A stretch of 64,000 bases of DNA, taken from Chrysomallon squamiferum (Eukaryota; Mollusca; Gastropoda; Neomphalida; Peltospiridae). Made by a program: the position numbers and the translations under genes. Location: assembly GCA_012295275.1 (NCBI GenBank), contig CM022673.1, positions 2,701,105-2,765,104 on the forward strand, written 5' to 3'. Below, piece after piece: positions 18,150-42,374 of this stretch (within the stretch, counting starts at the first letter, position 1; every line of letters starts with the position of its first letter). The notes beneath the pieces are model-generated. The model was given only the letters and a program-made list of their open reading frames with translations, was not told where the DNA came from and did not search any database.

Positions 18150-19372
18150 CTGAAAAGAAAAATATAAATATAGCCAGCAAGAAGTATATTATAATATTTA
18201 TTATGTGCATTGACGTTATTCTTAGTTTTCTTTAAATGATTCTAAAATACATTTTTGAAATATGATTTTCACTGGGCTAGATCACGTACTCAGAGTAAAA
18301 ACTGTGCAAAAAAAAAAAAATAAAATAAAATAAAATAAAATAACAACTTTAGTACATGTATAAATACTTCATTACCGCTAGCAGAGGCAGCAAGAACAAT
18401 AATAATAAAATCCTAATTCGTTAAAAATACGTTTTCACTAACAACTATAATGCTAAAGGTAATTTTAAAGTGATGCTACATGATATTACAGCTTCTTAAA
18501 ATCGTAGTGTAACATCCAGATACAATAAAATACCATATTAACAAAGACAGCGTAAAGCTAATCACAATTAACAGTCTACAGGCAATAATAACAACAACAG
18601 CAATAATAATAATATACCAAACGTTCACAATACTTGAAAATCATATGTACTTCATAAAATTAAAAGCAAACCTAATCGTAACAAAGCTTTCTTTTTCTAT
18701 TACTATATCTACATATTTCACATTACCTAAATATATTACCTAATAAACACCCAAGTTCTAATTTTGGCTGAATTCCATGCACAAAATACGGCTCATAGTA
18801 AAACGTCCACATCAACTTCATAGAATAAGAAACAGAAAGAACTGCTATGGATTCAGTAAAAAATAAACAAACGTAAACTTTGAACTCTTGCGGATAAGTT
18901 TGATATCACGAGCACTGGTATAAATCAACAAAGAATGAGAACTTCAAATAAATAAATAAATAAATTTCAGTCAAACCCTTTAACAGTTCCGAATTTAGCC
19001 AAACCAAATTTAAATTAACAATTCAATCAAAAATGGTGACAAAGTAATTATGTTCAGAAGGGATATATCATCATGAGATTTATAAAATGGTGTATAATGA
19101 TAAAGGCAAATTAAAGAATAATATCTTATTGAAACTTATGACAGTTTCGTTAAGTATATCGTTCCGTGACTATAGTGTTTATTATTTTTTTTTTTTTTTT
19201 TTTTTTATTATTATTGTTATCATTATTATTTTAAATTATTTACTGCATTGACTTCTACAAGAATATTTTGGTAATGCATCGAAAATACCGAAAATTACGT
19301 CATCGCGTTAACGTTTTAACGTCATCAGTTAATGTGTGCTTTGTTGTTTCTGCTTCTTTCTGTTTCACCAAA
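18150..19372. promoter_or_regulatory. Divergent intergenic region between ETFRF1 and DNAI7
   Basis: Holds the 5' ends of both genes and probably their promoters. It is AT-rich; no TATA box could be placed with confidence. A poly-T/TTA tract lies near 19187-19230, shortly before the DNAI7 leader. Sequence just upstream of the DNAI7 ATG (19260-19372) is less AT-rich and contains CG steps. Confidence 0.45.
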
Positions 19373-31666
<12,294 letters not shown>

Positions 31667-33445
31667 ACAAGGGAATGGTGTTTAAATCTAATATAGGTGG
31701 GGTAAAAACAAACAAAAAAAACTACGGTATGAATAATAAATTTGAAAATAGTTAATGTAAAAAAAAAAAAAATGTATCTTTAAAATTATTGTAAATAATA
31801 TGTACAGTATTTTTTTTTCTCTTTCACTCTCTCTCATTATTGAAAATACTTGTACTTTATAATAACTCTGCAATGTATCTTGATATTTTATTTAATAGAA
31901 AAGAAAATGAAGGTAATGCTTCTTCATTAAGTTGAGACTGTTTCATTAAATAACAGGGGCTCTCTTTAGTTTTTATGGGTGTTTTTTTAATAGGTTTATT
32001 TTGTTATTTATATTTCTTTTCCATTTGAATATAAATTCAAAGCAATAAAAAATAAATAATAAGAGAAATTAACAGTTTGAGACAGTGATGAATTTTAAGT
32101 AAATTGTCTTACAACAATCTGTGATAAACTTTACAAAATGTACTTCTACAAATTCACCTCTTATTTTACTTTTTTGTGGATTTATTTTATATTATGTAAC
32201 AAAGATTTTATTAAATTACTGAATTTACTTGTTTTCTTTTCTTTCTGTTTTTCTTGCTATTTGCAAATTTTAACATTACTCTAAGTCAAGTAAAAAAAAT
32301 TTTGTTTGGATTTTGTTTGTCCAGTATATGTTTTTTGAATGTACATAGAAATGCACAAAACAAAATAAAATAAGAAAAAAAAAAAAACACACACACACAC
32401 ACATACAAACATGCACATAAACAAACACAATAAAATAAAAATAAATAAATAAAAATACTAGTTCATGAAAAACTTAAGGATATGGCAGATAACTGAATTA
32501 AACAGAATATCAAGAAGAAAAAAAATAAAAAAATAAAAGGAGAATTGACTGGTTTTTTATATAGTCATATATTTGTTTTTTTCCAATGGTTAATGTGTAT
32601 CGAGACAAATAGAAAAATGTACACATAAAATGTAATTAGGTTATTTTATATTAAAACAGTACTTTCTTAAAATTCTGTGATATTCTGGAGAAATATTCTG
32701 AATTCTTCTGAGATAAATATTTATCAACTCATTATGGACCAAAGCAATTTAAGATATTTTTGCATCATTGTATTCATCAAAATTTAAAATGATATAAATT
32801 TAACCGGGGTTATCCCCAGTTTTAGGATGGAATCAGAAACTACATCCTTGCAGAAAAGGCATTTATCTTTGAAATGTATAATCAATTTAATGTTTAATAC
32901 CTTTTTGATAAATCTTTTCAAGACACTTTAAAACATAGATAATAAAGTATTTAAGATTTCAAATTCATATTTTGAGTTCATGCAGGTTTCTTGTGTATCT
33001 CAATGTGCCAGTATGTGAAGTGATCCAAATGTACATTCAAATATGTAGAATGTATTTTCAATTTTTGAAAACGGTATATAAAAACATCTGATGAATTATA
33101 AATTTATTACATTTCTATCTGTTCAGTTTAACAGCCTTTATTCTAAAAATTGTTTAAATATAAAAAAAAAAGAGAAAATATTTTCATAAATACATTAAAT
33201 TTATTTTATTTCAGTCACTGACTGATAATAAGCACTCATTTTACATATAGGTGATGTTACAAGTTACCTGGTATTTCACAAAACAGGTCTGTAATACCAC
33301 ATTACCTCTAAACACTCAATGTCTGTCACTCTGTTTTTGTTTTGTGGTAAACTGACATACAGAAGTGATCAAGTCCAACAAAACAAAACTACCATTAATA
33401 TTTTTTTTTAAATGTCTGGGTTTTGGGTGTTGTTTTTTTCCAAAC
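31667..33445. other. Convergent intergenic region between DNAI7 and NDUFA9
   Basis: No exon recognised. It should contain both 3' UTRs. Minus-strand AATAAA hexamers at 33210-33205 and 33205-33200 are suitable poly(A) signals for NDUFA9, about 240 nt past its stop. Several AT-rich low-complexity tracts and a short CA run (about 32390-32402) are present. Confidence 0.5.
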
Positions 33446-35116
33446 TCATGCTACAATGGGTGGTGCTGGTGGATCGGGAAATTCTCCCAGTTTTTCAGCA
33501 TAGTAAGCATTTTGTCTAAACAGTTTCAGGTCAAATGGTGCACGATTTTCAAGTTTTGTCAGTACCACACCCAGATCCTCTAGAGTCGGGCAGTCTGTCA
33601 GTACATCAGTAATATGTTCCTGAAAAACAAAAAACAAATAAATAAATAAATAAACAAATAAAAATTAAACATTTAAAGAAAACAGAAACAAATTTTTTGG
33701 TATAAACTCCTGAAACGGATATGCAAAAAATACATTTTTTAATATTTCAGCAAAAAGAAAACACTATTTTTTTAATTTCTTTGAAACATTCCCTGAATTT
33801 AAAAATTAGATACAAAATTCTGCTTTGCATAAATTCACAGATCATATTAAGAATGAATAATTCTTAGTACACAGACAAGGGTGAAATTTCCAAAGTTTTT
33901 TTATCTTACCCTTTCCAACTTTTCTAGAGAACAGACTGGATCAGGTGCTATCAAACCAATCAGCTGAGCTTTAAGTCTAAATGAAAATGAAATTAAAAAA
34001 AATAATTTAAATTTAACAATATACTCGAAACATTTTTAATCAACTGTTTATAGCTATGTGCAAATGTTTACGAAACCATTTAAATATTGGAGAAAAAATA
34101 TATAATCTGCTGTTGCCATACAGTGGGTTTTTTTTATTAGTAAAGATTTTTTTAAAATAAAGAGTACCTACAAGGTATTTTTATAAACCAGTTATAGGCT
34201 GAACCAAAGACAGAAAAGACAGAGAGTATGTGCATAGGCCTATGTTTGCATGTGCATGCATCTGAGTGCACAGAGAATTCAGAAAGAGAATTCTGTCCAT
34301 ACATGTGTGTGTGTGTGTGTCAAATTCAAAACAAAATAAATATAAAAACTAAAGACAAATTATATATTTTTTGCATTATGGAAATCATATATAACAACTT
34401 TTAGGTTTATAACAGACAACAACTTTTAGGTTTATCATCAACAGCTGTGTGTAAACAAGTATTTTGTTGATCATATCTAATCACCTGAAAGCGGGTGTGA
34501 GATATATTCTTCTGAACTGTCTGAATCTCATGCTGTTGTAGAAGAAATCCACTAGATCTGCCAAGTAGTAGCGATGAGGCCTGAAATGTAAAAAATAATA
34601 ATAATAGTCATGACCAGTTTGTATCATTACCCATTATTATTTTACTGGATTTGACCGATTTTGACCAATTCATAAAAAGGAGAAAAAAAAAAAAAAATGG
34701 GGAAAAAAAAAAGGTTTCAAAAGCTACCAAATATTTCACAAAAAAAAAAAAAAAAAAAAAGAATGTGATTATTTCAGGATATGGAATAGAACAAGGCCAA
34801 GTAAAAGATTGTGATAGTTTAGTATTCATCTCCTTTATTGTACAGGTTTTAATGCAGCATAATAAAACAGAGTATTTAAAATGAAGTTAAGACCATTTAC
34901 GACATTCTGAATGATCTAAAAATTATAATGCAATAATTTGAGATGAAAACTGTTCTATACATTTTTGTGTTAACCTCTTTAATAAATGCTAAAATAATAA
35001 TAATGACTAATAATAAATCACCTACCCAACTGTTTCAAAAGTTTTTCCTACAGCATCTGGGTTATAAATGGCTTGTTTGACACCTTCTGCAACATCAGCA
35101 ACCTATTAAAAAAAAG

Positions 35117-35147
<31 letters not shown>

Positions 35148-37432
35148 GATAATATAATACTGTAATTTTCTAAAATATGTAATCCTTTTCATAAAAATGT
35201 CTTTTTAATCCAAAAATAAATTTTAAAAAAAGAAAAAGATATGCCTTTTTTTCCTGTCCTAAATTTTAGATTTTTTTTTTTTCAGTCTCTATTTCTGAAC
35301 AAAAACAAATACCAAAATATTTGAATCTGAAGACAAAAATTAAATTAATTTTAGATGTGAAAATAAAGTTAAGAAAAGTAAACGCACATAGACTGGTAGT
35401 TTAGTTGTTGCTTCTCCTTTTTGCCAAAGGGGTATTCTGGTATTGTGAGCTCGTCTCCCTGTGAAAAGAAAAATGATATAATTGCATAATTATAAAATCT
35501 CTTAACAAAGGTGTGTAAGATCCAGCTGAAAATGTGACTGTTATGGAACAAAGAGATTAAATATAAATAATATACTTAAAATTTTGGTGTTTTTTTAAAG
35601 GCACTAATATCTGCTAGTAATAAAATGTATTAAAGTAACAACCACTTGAGCAGCTGCCTTGAAATAATCATTTTTCTTAAATTTTAACAATTTTGTACAC
35701 AGAAATATAGAAACCCAATGCTGGCAAGAGCTCCACATTGTATTACTAACTGATGATAAAGATCAAAATAAAAATTCAGTAAAATAATCGTAAAGTATAT
35801 AATGATCTTGTTTTGTGTCTTTTGACTTCTATATTTATACATAAATGACAGTAAAAATTTTGGGATTATTTTTATTGTTGTTATACTTTATTATTAGCAA
35901 TAGTTGAGATACAGTCCTGACTAATACAATCACATCGAAGTAAATAAGATGCATTTACACTTTTATAATAGTACTTTCCTAAAGTCATGATCACTCAACA
36001 ACAGAAATCATCTATGTAATAAACAAGATTTTGGCAGTCTATTATTTAGCTACCATGTATAATAACTCTATTTGTTATGTGATCTTGATCAATTACTGAA
36101 AAGTCTTAACAACAGAAAATACAAGTAAAGAAGACATACAGAAGTTGGCATAGTATCTGAGATATCTATCTTCAGCACCATACATGTCTGATGGGCGAAA
36201 GATGATAGCATCTGGAAACTCCTCTCTTACTGCTTGTTCACCAGCGTACTGACAAAAAAAAATTGAAAACATTTTATTTAATGACACATGAAAGAAATTT
36301 TTTTTAAATTTACCATTATATTTTTAAAAATGTCTTTTCTTTAACGATATATTGTTAAAGAAAAGATATATCGTTGAAGAAAGGTCATTTTTTAAATTTA
36401 CCTTTTTAATGATAGTACTTTTCAGATTAGCAGCAGAGGAAAATGTATGTGACAGCCTCTGATAAACCAGTAAAAATGTTAGTAGTATTTATTTTTTTTA
36501 TTTGTTTGTTTGTTTTTAAAAATTTCAATATTGGCTCAGACTAAGTGTTTTTGAGAGTGTGAACTTTGGTTCACAGATGAAACATGTTTGTCACCCCTAT
36601 AATTACTCTCTCACACATATCTGCTTGATAAAACATCCAGTTATTGTATATTGCCAGTTTAGACAGCTTGATACTGGTTTACTGAATAAAAACACTGACC
36701 TTTGTCTTAAGAAACTGGGAGCCATCCTTCATGTAGATTTTCTGAGGATCACTGCTGGCGTTTAATGATGAAAAGTGGATGAACTTCTCAATGCCACTTT
36801 CACGTGCTGCCCTGGCAATAATCCTTGCTCCTTTTACATGGACATCGTCAAATGTGAAATTTCTGTTAAAAGAAATTTTGTTTGAAGAATCAGTTGAAAC
36901 TTATGAATGACATTAAATACCATTTGTAGTACTTAATCTGAAAAAAATATTCAACATCACATCCACTAATTTTTTTTACTGAATGAATAAACTATTATTT
37001 TTATAATGATGATCTTCTTGTCTCTTAATGTTTCTACTCAAAACAGGCTAGTTAGATAAAAAGAAAGAAGAAAAAGTAAAACCTATCTTTTAACTAATAA
37101 ACATTTGTTTTTGCAATTATGTTCATTTCAAGTTTTTTAGACAGATACAGATATATAAAAAAAACTTAACTTAATTAGCTTTGTTTCTCTTTCCTTTCTT
37201 TTTTTTTGTATTAATACTAATAGTTCTAGGAAAATACATAAATATGTTACAATGCATAATTTGGTTACTGATATATAATAATAAAAATATATCCTACTTG
37301 GTTTCAAAGTCACGTCCAGTAAGATTGATGACAACATTTGAATATTTCATTGCCTTTTTGACGGAGCCTTCATCCCGAATGTCATATGGCTGCCAGGTAA
37401 AAACATTTATAAAGTATATATATATAATAGGC

Positions 37433-37471
<39 letters not shown>

Positions 37472-39013
37472 TTAATAATAACACTAATAATGATGATGAT
37501 GATGATGATGATATTAATGAACAGAAATATAAAGGAAGTATTATCAAAATACTTAAAATATCTGTTATAAAATCTTTTTGGATTAAATGTGTTAGTACGT
37601 GTGGCTATGTACATATATGTGTATGATAACAAATTTGTTGACAGTCACTTCAAAATATAACCAGAAAGACTAAATAAGAGGTCATTCGAACAACAAATTC
37701 ATAAAAACTTTCTTATTATTCACTAGAAGTTTATAAGATTTTCTTCAACAATTATTCTAACAAATGAATTAACAACCTGTTTGGAAGCTATTTCTGATAG
37801 ACTGTGATACAGTAAGGCTTCAAAACTAGACCTAGAGAACAATTTATGCTTAGTAAGTTTCTTACCATAAACAGTATCTGACCCAATTCACCTGTCAGTC
37901 TCAAATATTGGTAATCTATGGGTTCGCCTCGATATGGAATAATGACTTGAGATCCAATTCGTCCTGAAATATTTAAATAATATTTACTGATTTTTTTAAA
38001 ACATATGTGCAATGGTATGAATAAAAATGTCAGTATGTTCTGTAAACCTCAGAATTATTATTATTAATTTTTTTTTTCTTTTGATAAATCATTGCTAATA
38101 ATAAAGTATGATAAAATAACAAGTTTATAAGGACTTTTTTAAGCCAGCATATTCCTTATATTAATCATGTTAATGATATTATTTTGTAAATAAAAAGTTA
38201 TAATAATGCAAGAATTATCTAATTTTGTAATAAATAAATTAAAATTATACATACCGAGTTTATTGACAACATATCGCCCCAAAAATCCAGTTGCTCCATA
38301 AACTGTTGCAACAATCCCACTGAAAGATGAACGTCCACCAGGTCCCTTTTTAAAGGCAACAATATTTGAGCTTGAGTGCCTTTTGTTGATGTAGGCAGCA
38401 CTAGCAAGATGAGTTATCTGCTTCCTAGCTGGCTCTGTGGAGAGGAAAAACTATATAATTGCTATATATGTAGATAAAAAGTATTTGGAAGTATTTATTT
38501 TATGATTATGATACATATCACAACTAACAACATCACGGTATAACTGTAACAGTGTAACTTGTAAGTGTCACTGTAATTTATAAAACTTTATACTTATAGT
38601 TTATATATGTAACAATGCTAACATTATCATGATTATGAAAATGCAAGAAGGGGCTGCTGAAGGTTATTGTCTTGGTTATTTTGCTTTTTAAAACCTTTAT
38701 TTGTGTCCTTATTTCCCAAGATTATAAAAGATATATTTTAAATCGCACAAGCCCGACAAGGTCATATTTATTTGCATGGCTTTTGACAAGACCAGTGACA
38801 ACCCATACTCAGATAATCATACTGCAAACGTTCGGTGAAGGTCAAAGGGGCAGATAAATTGAATAAGCTTTGCAATTGAATTATATAGTTAATGATGATC
38901 GTTAATTATTTGGCAAAGGTAATAAACTGAATTTATTATTTAAATAAGCATGACATAAACAAAGACTCACTTCCATAATTGACCAGACATTTCTGTACGG
39001 CTATCGCCGCCAT
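33446..39013 (-). CDS. NDUFA9: NADH:ubiquinone oxidoreductase subunit A9 (complex I 39 kDa)
   Basis: Eleven coding exons on the minus strand: 39013-38971, 38434-38255, 37963-37866, 37389-37298, 36862-36700, 36248-36140, 35458-35388, 35102-35026, 34580-34485, 33976-33910, 33619-33446. Phases agree and give 389 residues (human 377). It is an accessory subunit of respiratory complex I on the matrix side, with an SDR-type fold that binds NADPH. The N-terminus [14 protein letters not shown] is a likely mitochondrial presequence. [20 protein letters not shown] (about 53-72) is the Rossmann dinucleotide loop. Further matches are [60 protein letters not shown] and [15 protein letters not shown]. The C-terminal part is less conserved, as in other species. 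It is tail-to-tail with DNAI7 and head-to-head with TXNL4A. Confidence 0.96.
36326..36392 (+). other. Imperfect 27-bp inverted repeat (hairpin) in NDUFA9 intron 5
   Basis: Arms 36326-36352 and 36366-36392 are complementary at 24 of 27 positions around a 13-nt loop. In plus-strand RNA two of the three mismatches become U-G pairs, so the predicted stem is better on the strand antisense to NDUFA9. The 67-nt size fits a pre-miRNA-like hairpin or a remnant of a small palindromic element. Confidence 0.5.
37430..37512. repeat. (ATA)n and (ATG)n microsatellites
   Basis: ATA run followed by a GAT/ATG run, in NDUFA9 intron 3, next to the acceptor of exon 4 (37389). Confidence 0.9.
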
Positions 39014-39336
39014 GATGGTAGACTGATCTTTTATTGTCGATTACCACTGGAACCTACTAAAGCTATAAATGTCAACAATGAATCAAATGATACCGAATTT
39101 AACCAAAATTAATGATTTTCAAACTGATTATTTATTGATTAATCTGGGTCCTACTTATTAATCCGAAATAATTATTATTATTGTTGTTGTTGTTGTTGTT
39201 AAATAAGTTTCAATCAAAAGCCGGCATTATTAGTTTGATTTAAGATATCCATTCGAGTACTAATATCCATTCAAACTACCTAACAAAAATAAAAATGGGG
39301 GGAGAAAAAACCAGATATTTTTTTTAAAGTTATTTG

Positions 39337-39404
<68 letters not shown>

Positions 39405-40225
39405 AATTGCAGTTTTAAGGATGAAAAATAGTTAAGATTTGTTTTTAAAACATCAATCGGTTAATCTAAACCTACACCGATTTTAAAAGTTTATGTTGCT
39501 ATCAAGCACTCGGATATTTACACGCACAAATAGAAATTAAAACATTTTGTTGCATTTCGGACTATTGCTGTAATTACTAAGGCTGGCTTAATGAAGCGTA
39601 GCATAGGAAGGGATCTCGTCTACGACGTGATACGACTGACAGACGTGTTCTTCTTTTAAATTATATATTTAACTGATATTTTATTTTAATTTTAAAAAGA
39701 GTGAGATAGAGGAGGTAATGTGGATAGCACTTATCTGTTTATTTTCTTTATTTGATATTATCTGTAAGTTGTAGTCGTGGATCAATGTATCGTATCATTA
39801 TCATCGGGTATGGTTTTTGACGCATTTTGATTTTCGTTAAATGAATGCGCATCATCATGGACAAAATTTTGTTTACGGATTTATTTATTTATTTATTTTT
39901 TTTTTTTTTTATCTACCAAATAAAGCAGTGCTTCCTATTCGATTAAACAGTTTACATAACCATATACTGATATAGCTAAAAGTACTGTTTTTCATAAGGT
40001 ATTTTTAGCCGTACATAATTATACGATTATGATAAATAAACAATCCCATATCTCCAAACTTTCACAATGAATTTCACTCACAAAGTGACAAACTGCACAA
40101 AACTTTGCCGTCTGCTGACAGTCAGAACACGATTAAGCAATTAGGCCACGACCACTTCGGTTTGTTTTTATGGAACTCCCTCACAAGTTCTGCGTCAAAA
40201 CCCAAACCCATACCGCATTAAAAAG
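39014..40225. promoter_or_regulatory. Divergent region between NDUFA9 and TXNL4A with a probable TXNL4A 5' UTR exon
   Basis: Contains the NDUFA9 leader on the left, a (CT)n run at 39340-39403, and a less AT-rich stretch at about 40085-40225. That stretch ends in aaaag followed by gtaagaat, a strong donor. I infer that it is the TXNL4A non-coding first exon, spliced to the acceptor at 41935. No TATA box was placed. Confidence 0.4.
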
Positions 40226-41935
40226 GTAAGAATGTAACACTAACACTAACAGTATACACATAATTATAATACTAATAGCAAGAAACAAACAGAAACTCGC
40301 AATATGAATATGTACTGAATTTAATGTTTATATTTTAATCATGTATATATATATTATGTTGTGTCTGTTTCAATAATAAGAAGAAAAACGTTATTTTTGC
40401 ACAACACAAGATTGTTGCTTATCTGCATCAAAACTGATAGTGATACCATGAGGATATATCAATATCAAATTGATAGATCTTTATTAAAGATTATTTATAT
40501 CATTAAGTTATCATTATGATGCATCAGTATTTTTCATTTTTGTTATGTTATTAATTGTAAAAGGTGGCAGTTTCGAATATCAGTATTGTAACAATAATTA
40601 TTAAAAGTGGATATTTAGCCATGAACTGGTTTTAAATTTCAGCTATTTGGCCATGAGTTCCGTTAAGGCATGTACATTTGTGTAATTTTGTTAAAATGAC
40701 TGCCAGCAACCTGCTTTGTTCTCTATTTTACCTTGAACATAACTGAACTAGGGACCTACTTCAGGCTAAACAATACACAAGCTCTTTTACTGTGAAAAAT
40801 GTTGCTGTAGATGTCATCAGCATTGTGTTGTTGTATAACTAGTCTATGTCAATTGAATTTCATTTTTCTTTTGAAATGAATGGGCTTCCTGTGTATAACT
40901 ATCAACATAATTCTACCAGGTTGTAATACATTACATTCTTCAGTCTTCTTTTAGCCACCATGAACAATCTTGTGCCACAAACATGAAACACCCTCTCTTC
41001 TTTCAAAAGTAACATTTTATCAATTAGTAAATGCCAACAGTAAAATGTAGAGAGCACTGTACATGTCATCATATGTACCAGAACTAACAGCCAAATGTAA
41101 AACCAGTTCACAAGTAAAATATCCACCAAGATTTAACCCCCAAATTCCATATAGCAGTGTATTTGCAGCAATCCCACTCTTAAGGTTAGGATGCCAAATT
41201 CAATTCTTGTTATAAATTTACAATTCAATAACAATATATGCTCCAATAAATATGAACAGATACTGCTTTGAACTTGTTGAAAATGATTATTTTTAACACT
41301 AGCAAGTATTATAAGGAACAATATTAATCTTTATCACTCATTTGCAAAACCATTATATATAATATCAAAACATACACACACATACACATTAATTGAATTT
41401 CATAGATGGATTATTATGCCAAACTCAGTCAAAGTCACAACATAATATATCACTGCAGCAGTGCCCAATATGTCAATTAGACAGTCTGGATAGATCGCAT
41501 GACACTAAAAAATTACCTATCATCCATAGTGCAAGTGCAAATCATCAGAGTAAAGTGATGGCAAAAATGTACAGACTTGTATTGTGCCATACAGGTTCAT
41601 GCTGTTATGCAAGATGCACCAACATATATTGTAACTATAAGGTATACTTAGTATCAATAAATAAATAAACGTTTTGCATTTTTATTGTAGGTAGATCATT
41701 TTGACTTGGTCATTTAAAAAGTAACTCGCAAGCCAAAAAGATGTGGGCATTCCTGTATTATGGCATAGCAAACCTAATTCAATATGTATATATTTTGAAA
41801 TATAAGCTGGGGAATTATTGCCAGTGGATCTTTGTAAAGTAGAATCTGGATTTATCAGGTAGTGTCTATATAGATATTTATTTATTTTTAATTATGTAAC
41901 TTACTATGAGTAAAATAATATGTTTTCCATTTTAG
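40226..41935 (+). other. Probable 5' UTR intron of TXNL4A
   Basis: No coding exon seen. It is bounded on the right by ttccattttag (acceptor at 41934-41935), ten bases before the TXNL4A ATG. The left boundary (donor at 40226) is inferred. Open frames at 40902-41321 (minus) and 41393-41668 (plus) resemble no protein I know. Confidence 0.4.
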
Positions 41936-41945
41936 GTGAGCCAGA

Positions 41946-42374
41946 ATGTCATACATGCTACAGCATCTCCACAATGGTTGGCAAGTAGACCAGGCAATTC
42001 TTTCCGAGGAAGATCGGGTAGTTGTAATACGGTTCGGTCATGATTGGGACCCTTCTTGTATGGTGATGGACGAAACCCTTTACAAATGTGCAGAGAAAAT
42101 TAAAAATTTCGCTGTTATTTTTCTGGTGGACATTTCGGAAGTTCCTGACTTTAATAAGATGTATGAATTGTATGACCCTTGCACAATTATGTTCTTCTAT
42201 CGAAACAAACACATCATGATAGATTTGGGAACAGGAAACAACAACAAAATCAACTGGTCCATGGAAGATGTGCAGGAGTTTATTGATATTGTTGAGACAG
42301 TGTACAGAGGTGCCAGGAAAGGCCGTGGTTTGGTGGTGTCACCAAAAGACTATTCAACAAAATACAGATACTAA
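41946..42374 (+). CDS. TXNL4A: Thioredoxin-like 4A (Dim1, U5 snRNP 15 kDa protein)
   Basis: 142 residues, exactly the family length. Dim1 is an essential thioredoxin-fold protein of the U5 and U4/U6.U5 tri-snRNP. It lacks the redox CxxC and helps activate the spliceosome. MSYMLQHLHNGWQVDQAI, EDRVVVIRFGHDWDPSCMVMD, VPDFNKMYELYDPCTIMFFY, NKHIMIDLGTGNNNKINWSM and RGARKGRGLVVSPKDYSTKY match the family almost residue for residue. By eye about 18 positions differ from the human protein. The whole CDS is in one exon; the acceptor ten bases upstream shows that the leader is spliced, so this is an ordinary transcribed gene or a retrocopy that gained an upstream exon. The frame is intact. Confidence 0.97.
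   Translation: MSYMLQHLHNGWQVDQAILSEEDRVVVIRFGHDWDPSCMVMDETLYKCAEKIKNFAVIFLVDISEVPDFNKMYELYDPCTIMFFYRNKHIMIDLGTGNNNKINWSMEDVQEFIDIVETVYRGARKGRGLVVSPKDYSTKYRY

Noticed and set aside
37181-37632. 129- and 112-codon frames rich in Ile/Met
   Set aside because: Both run through ATA/ATG microsatellites; only 37298-37389 on the minus strand is a real NDUFA9 exon.
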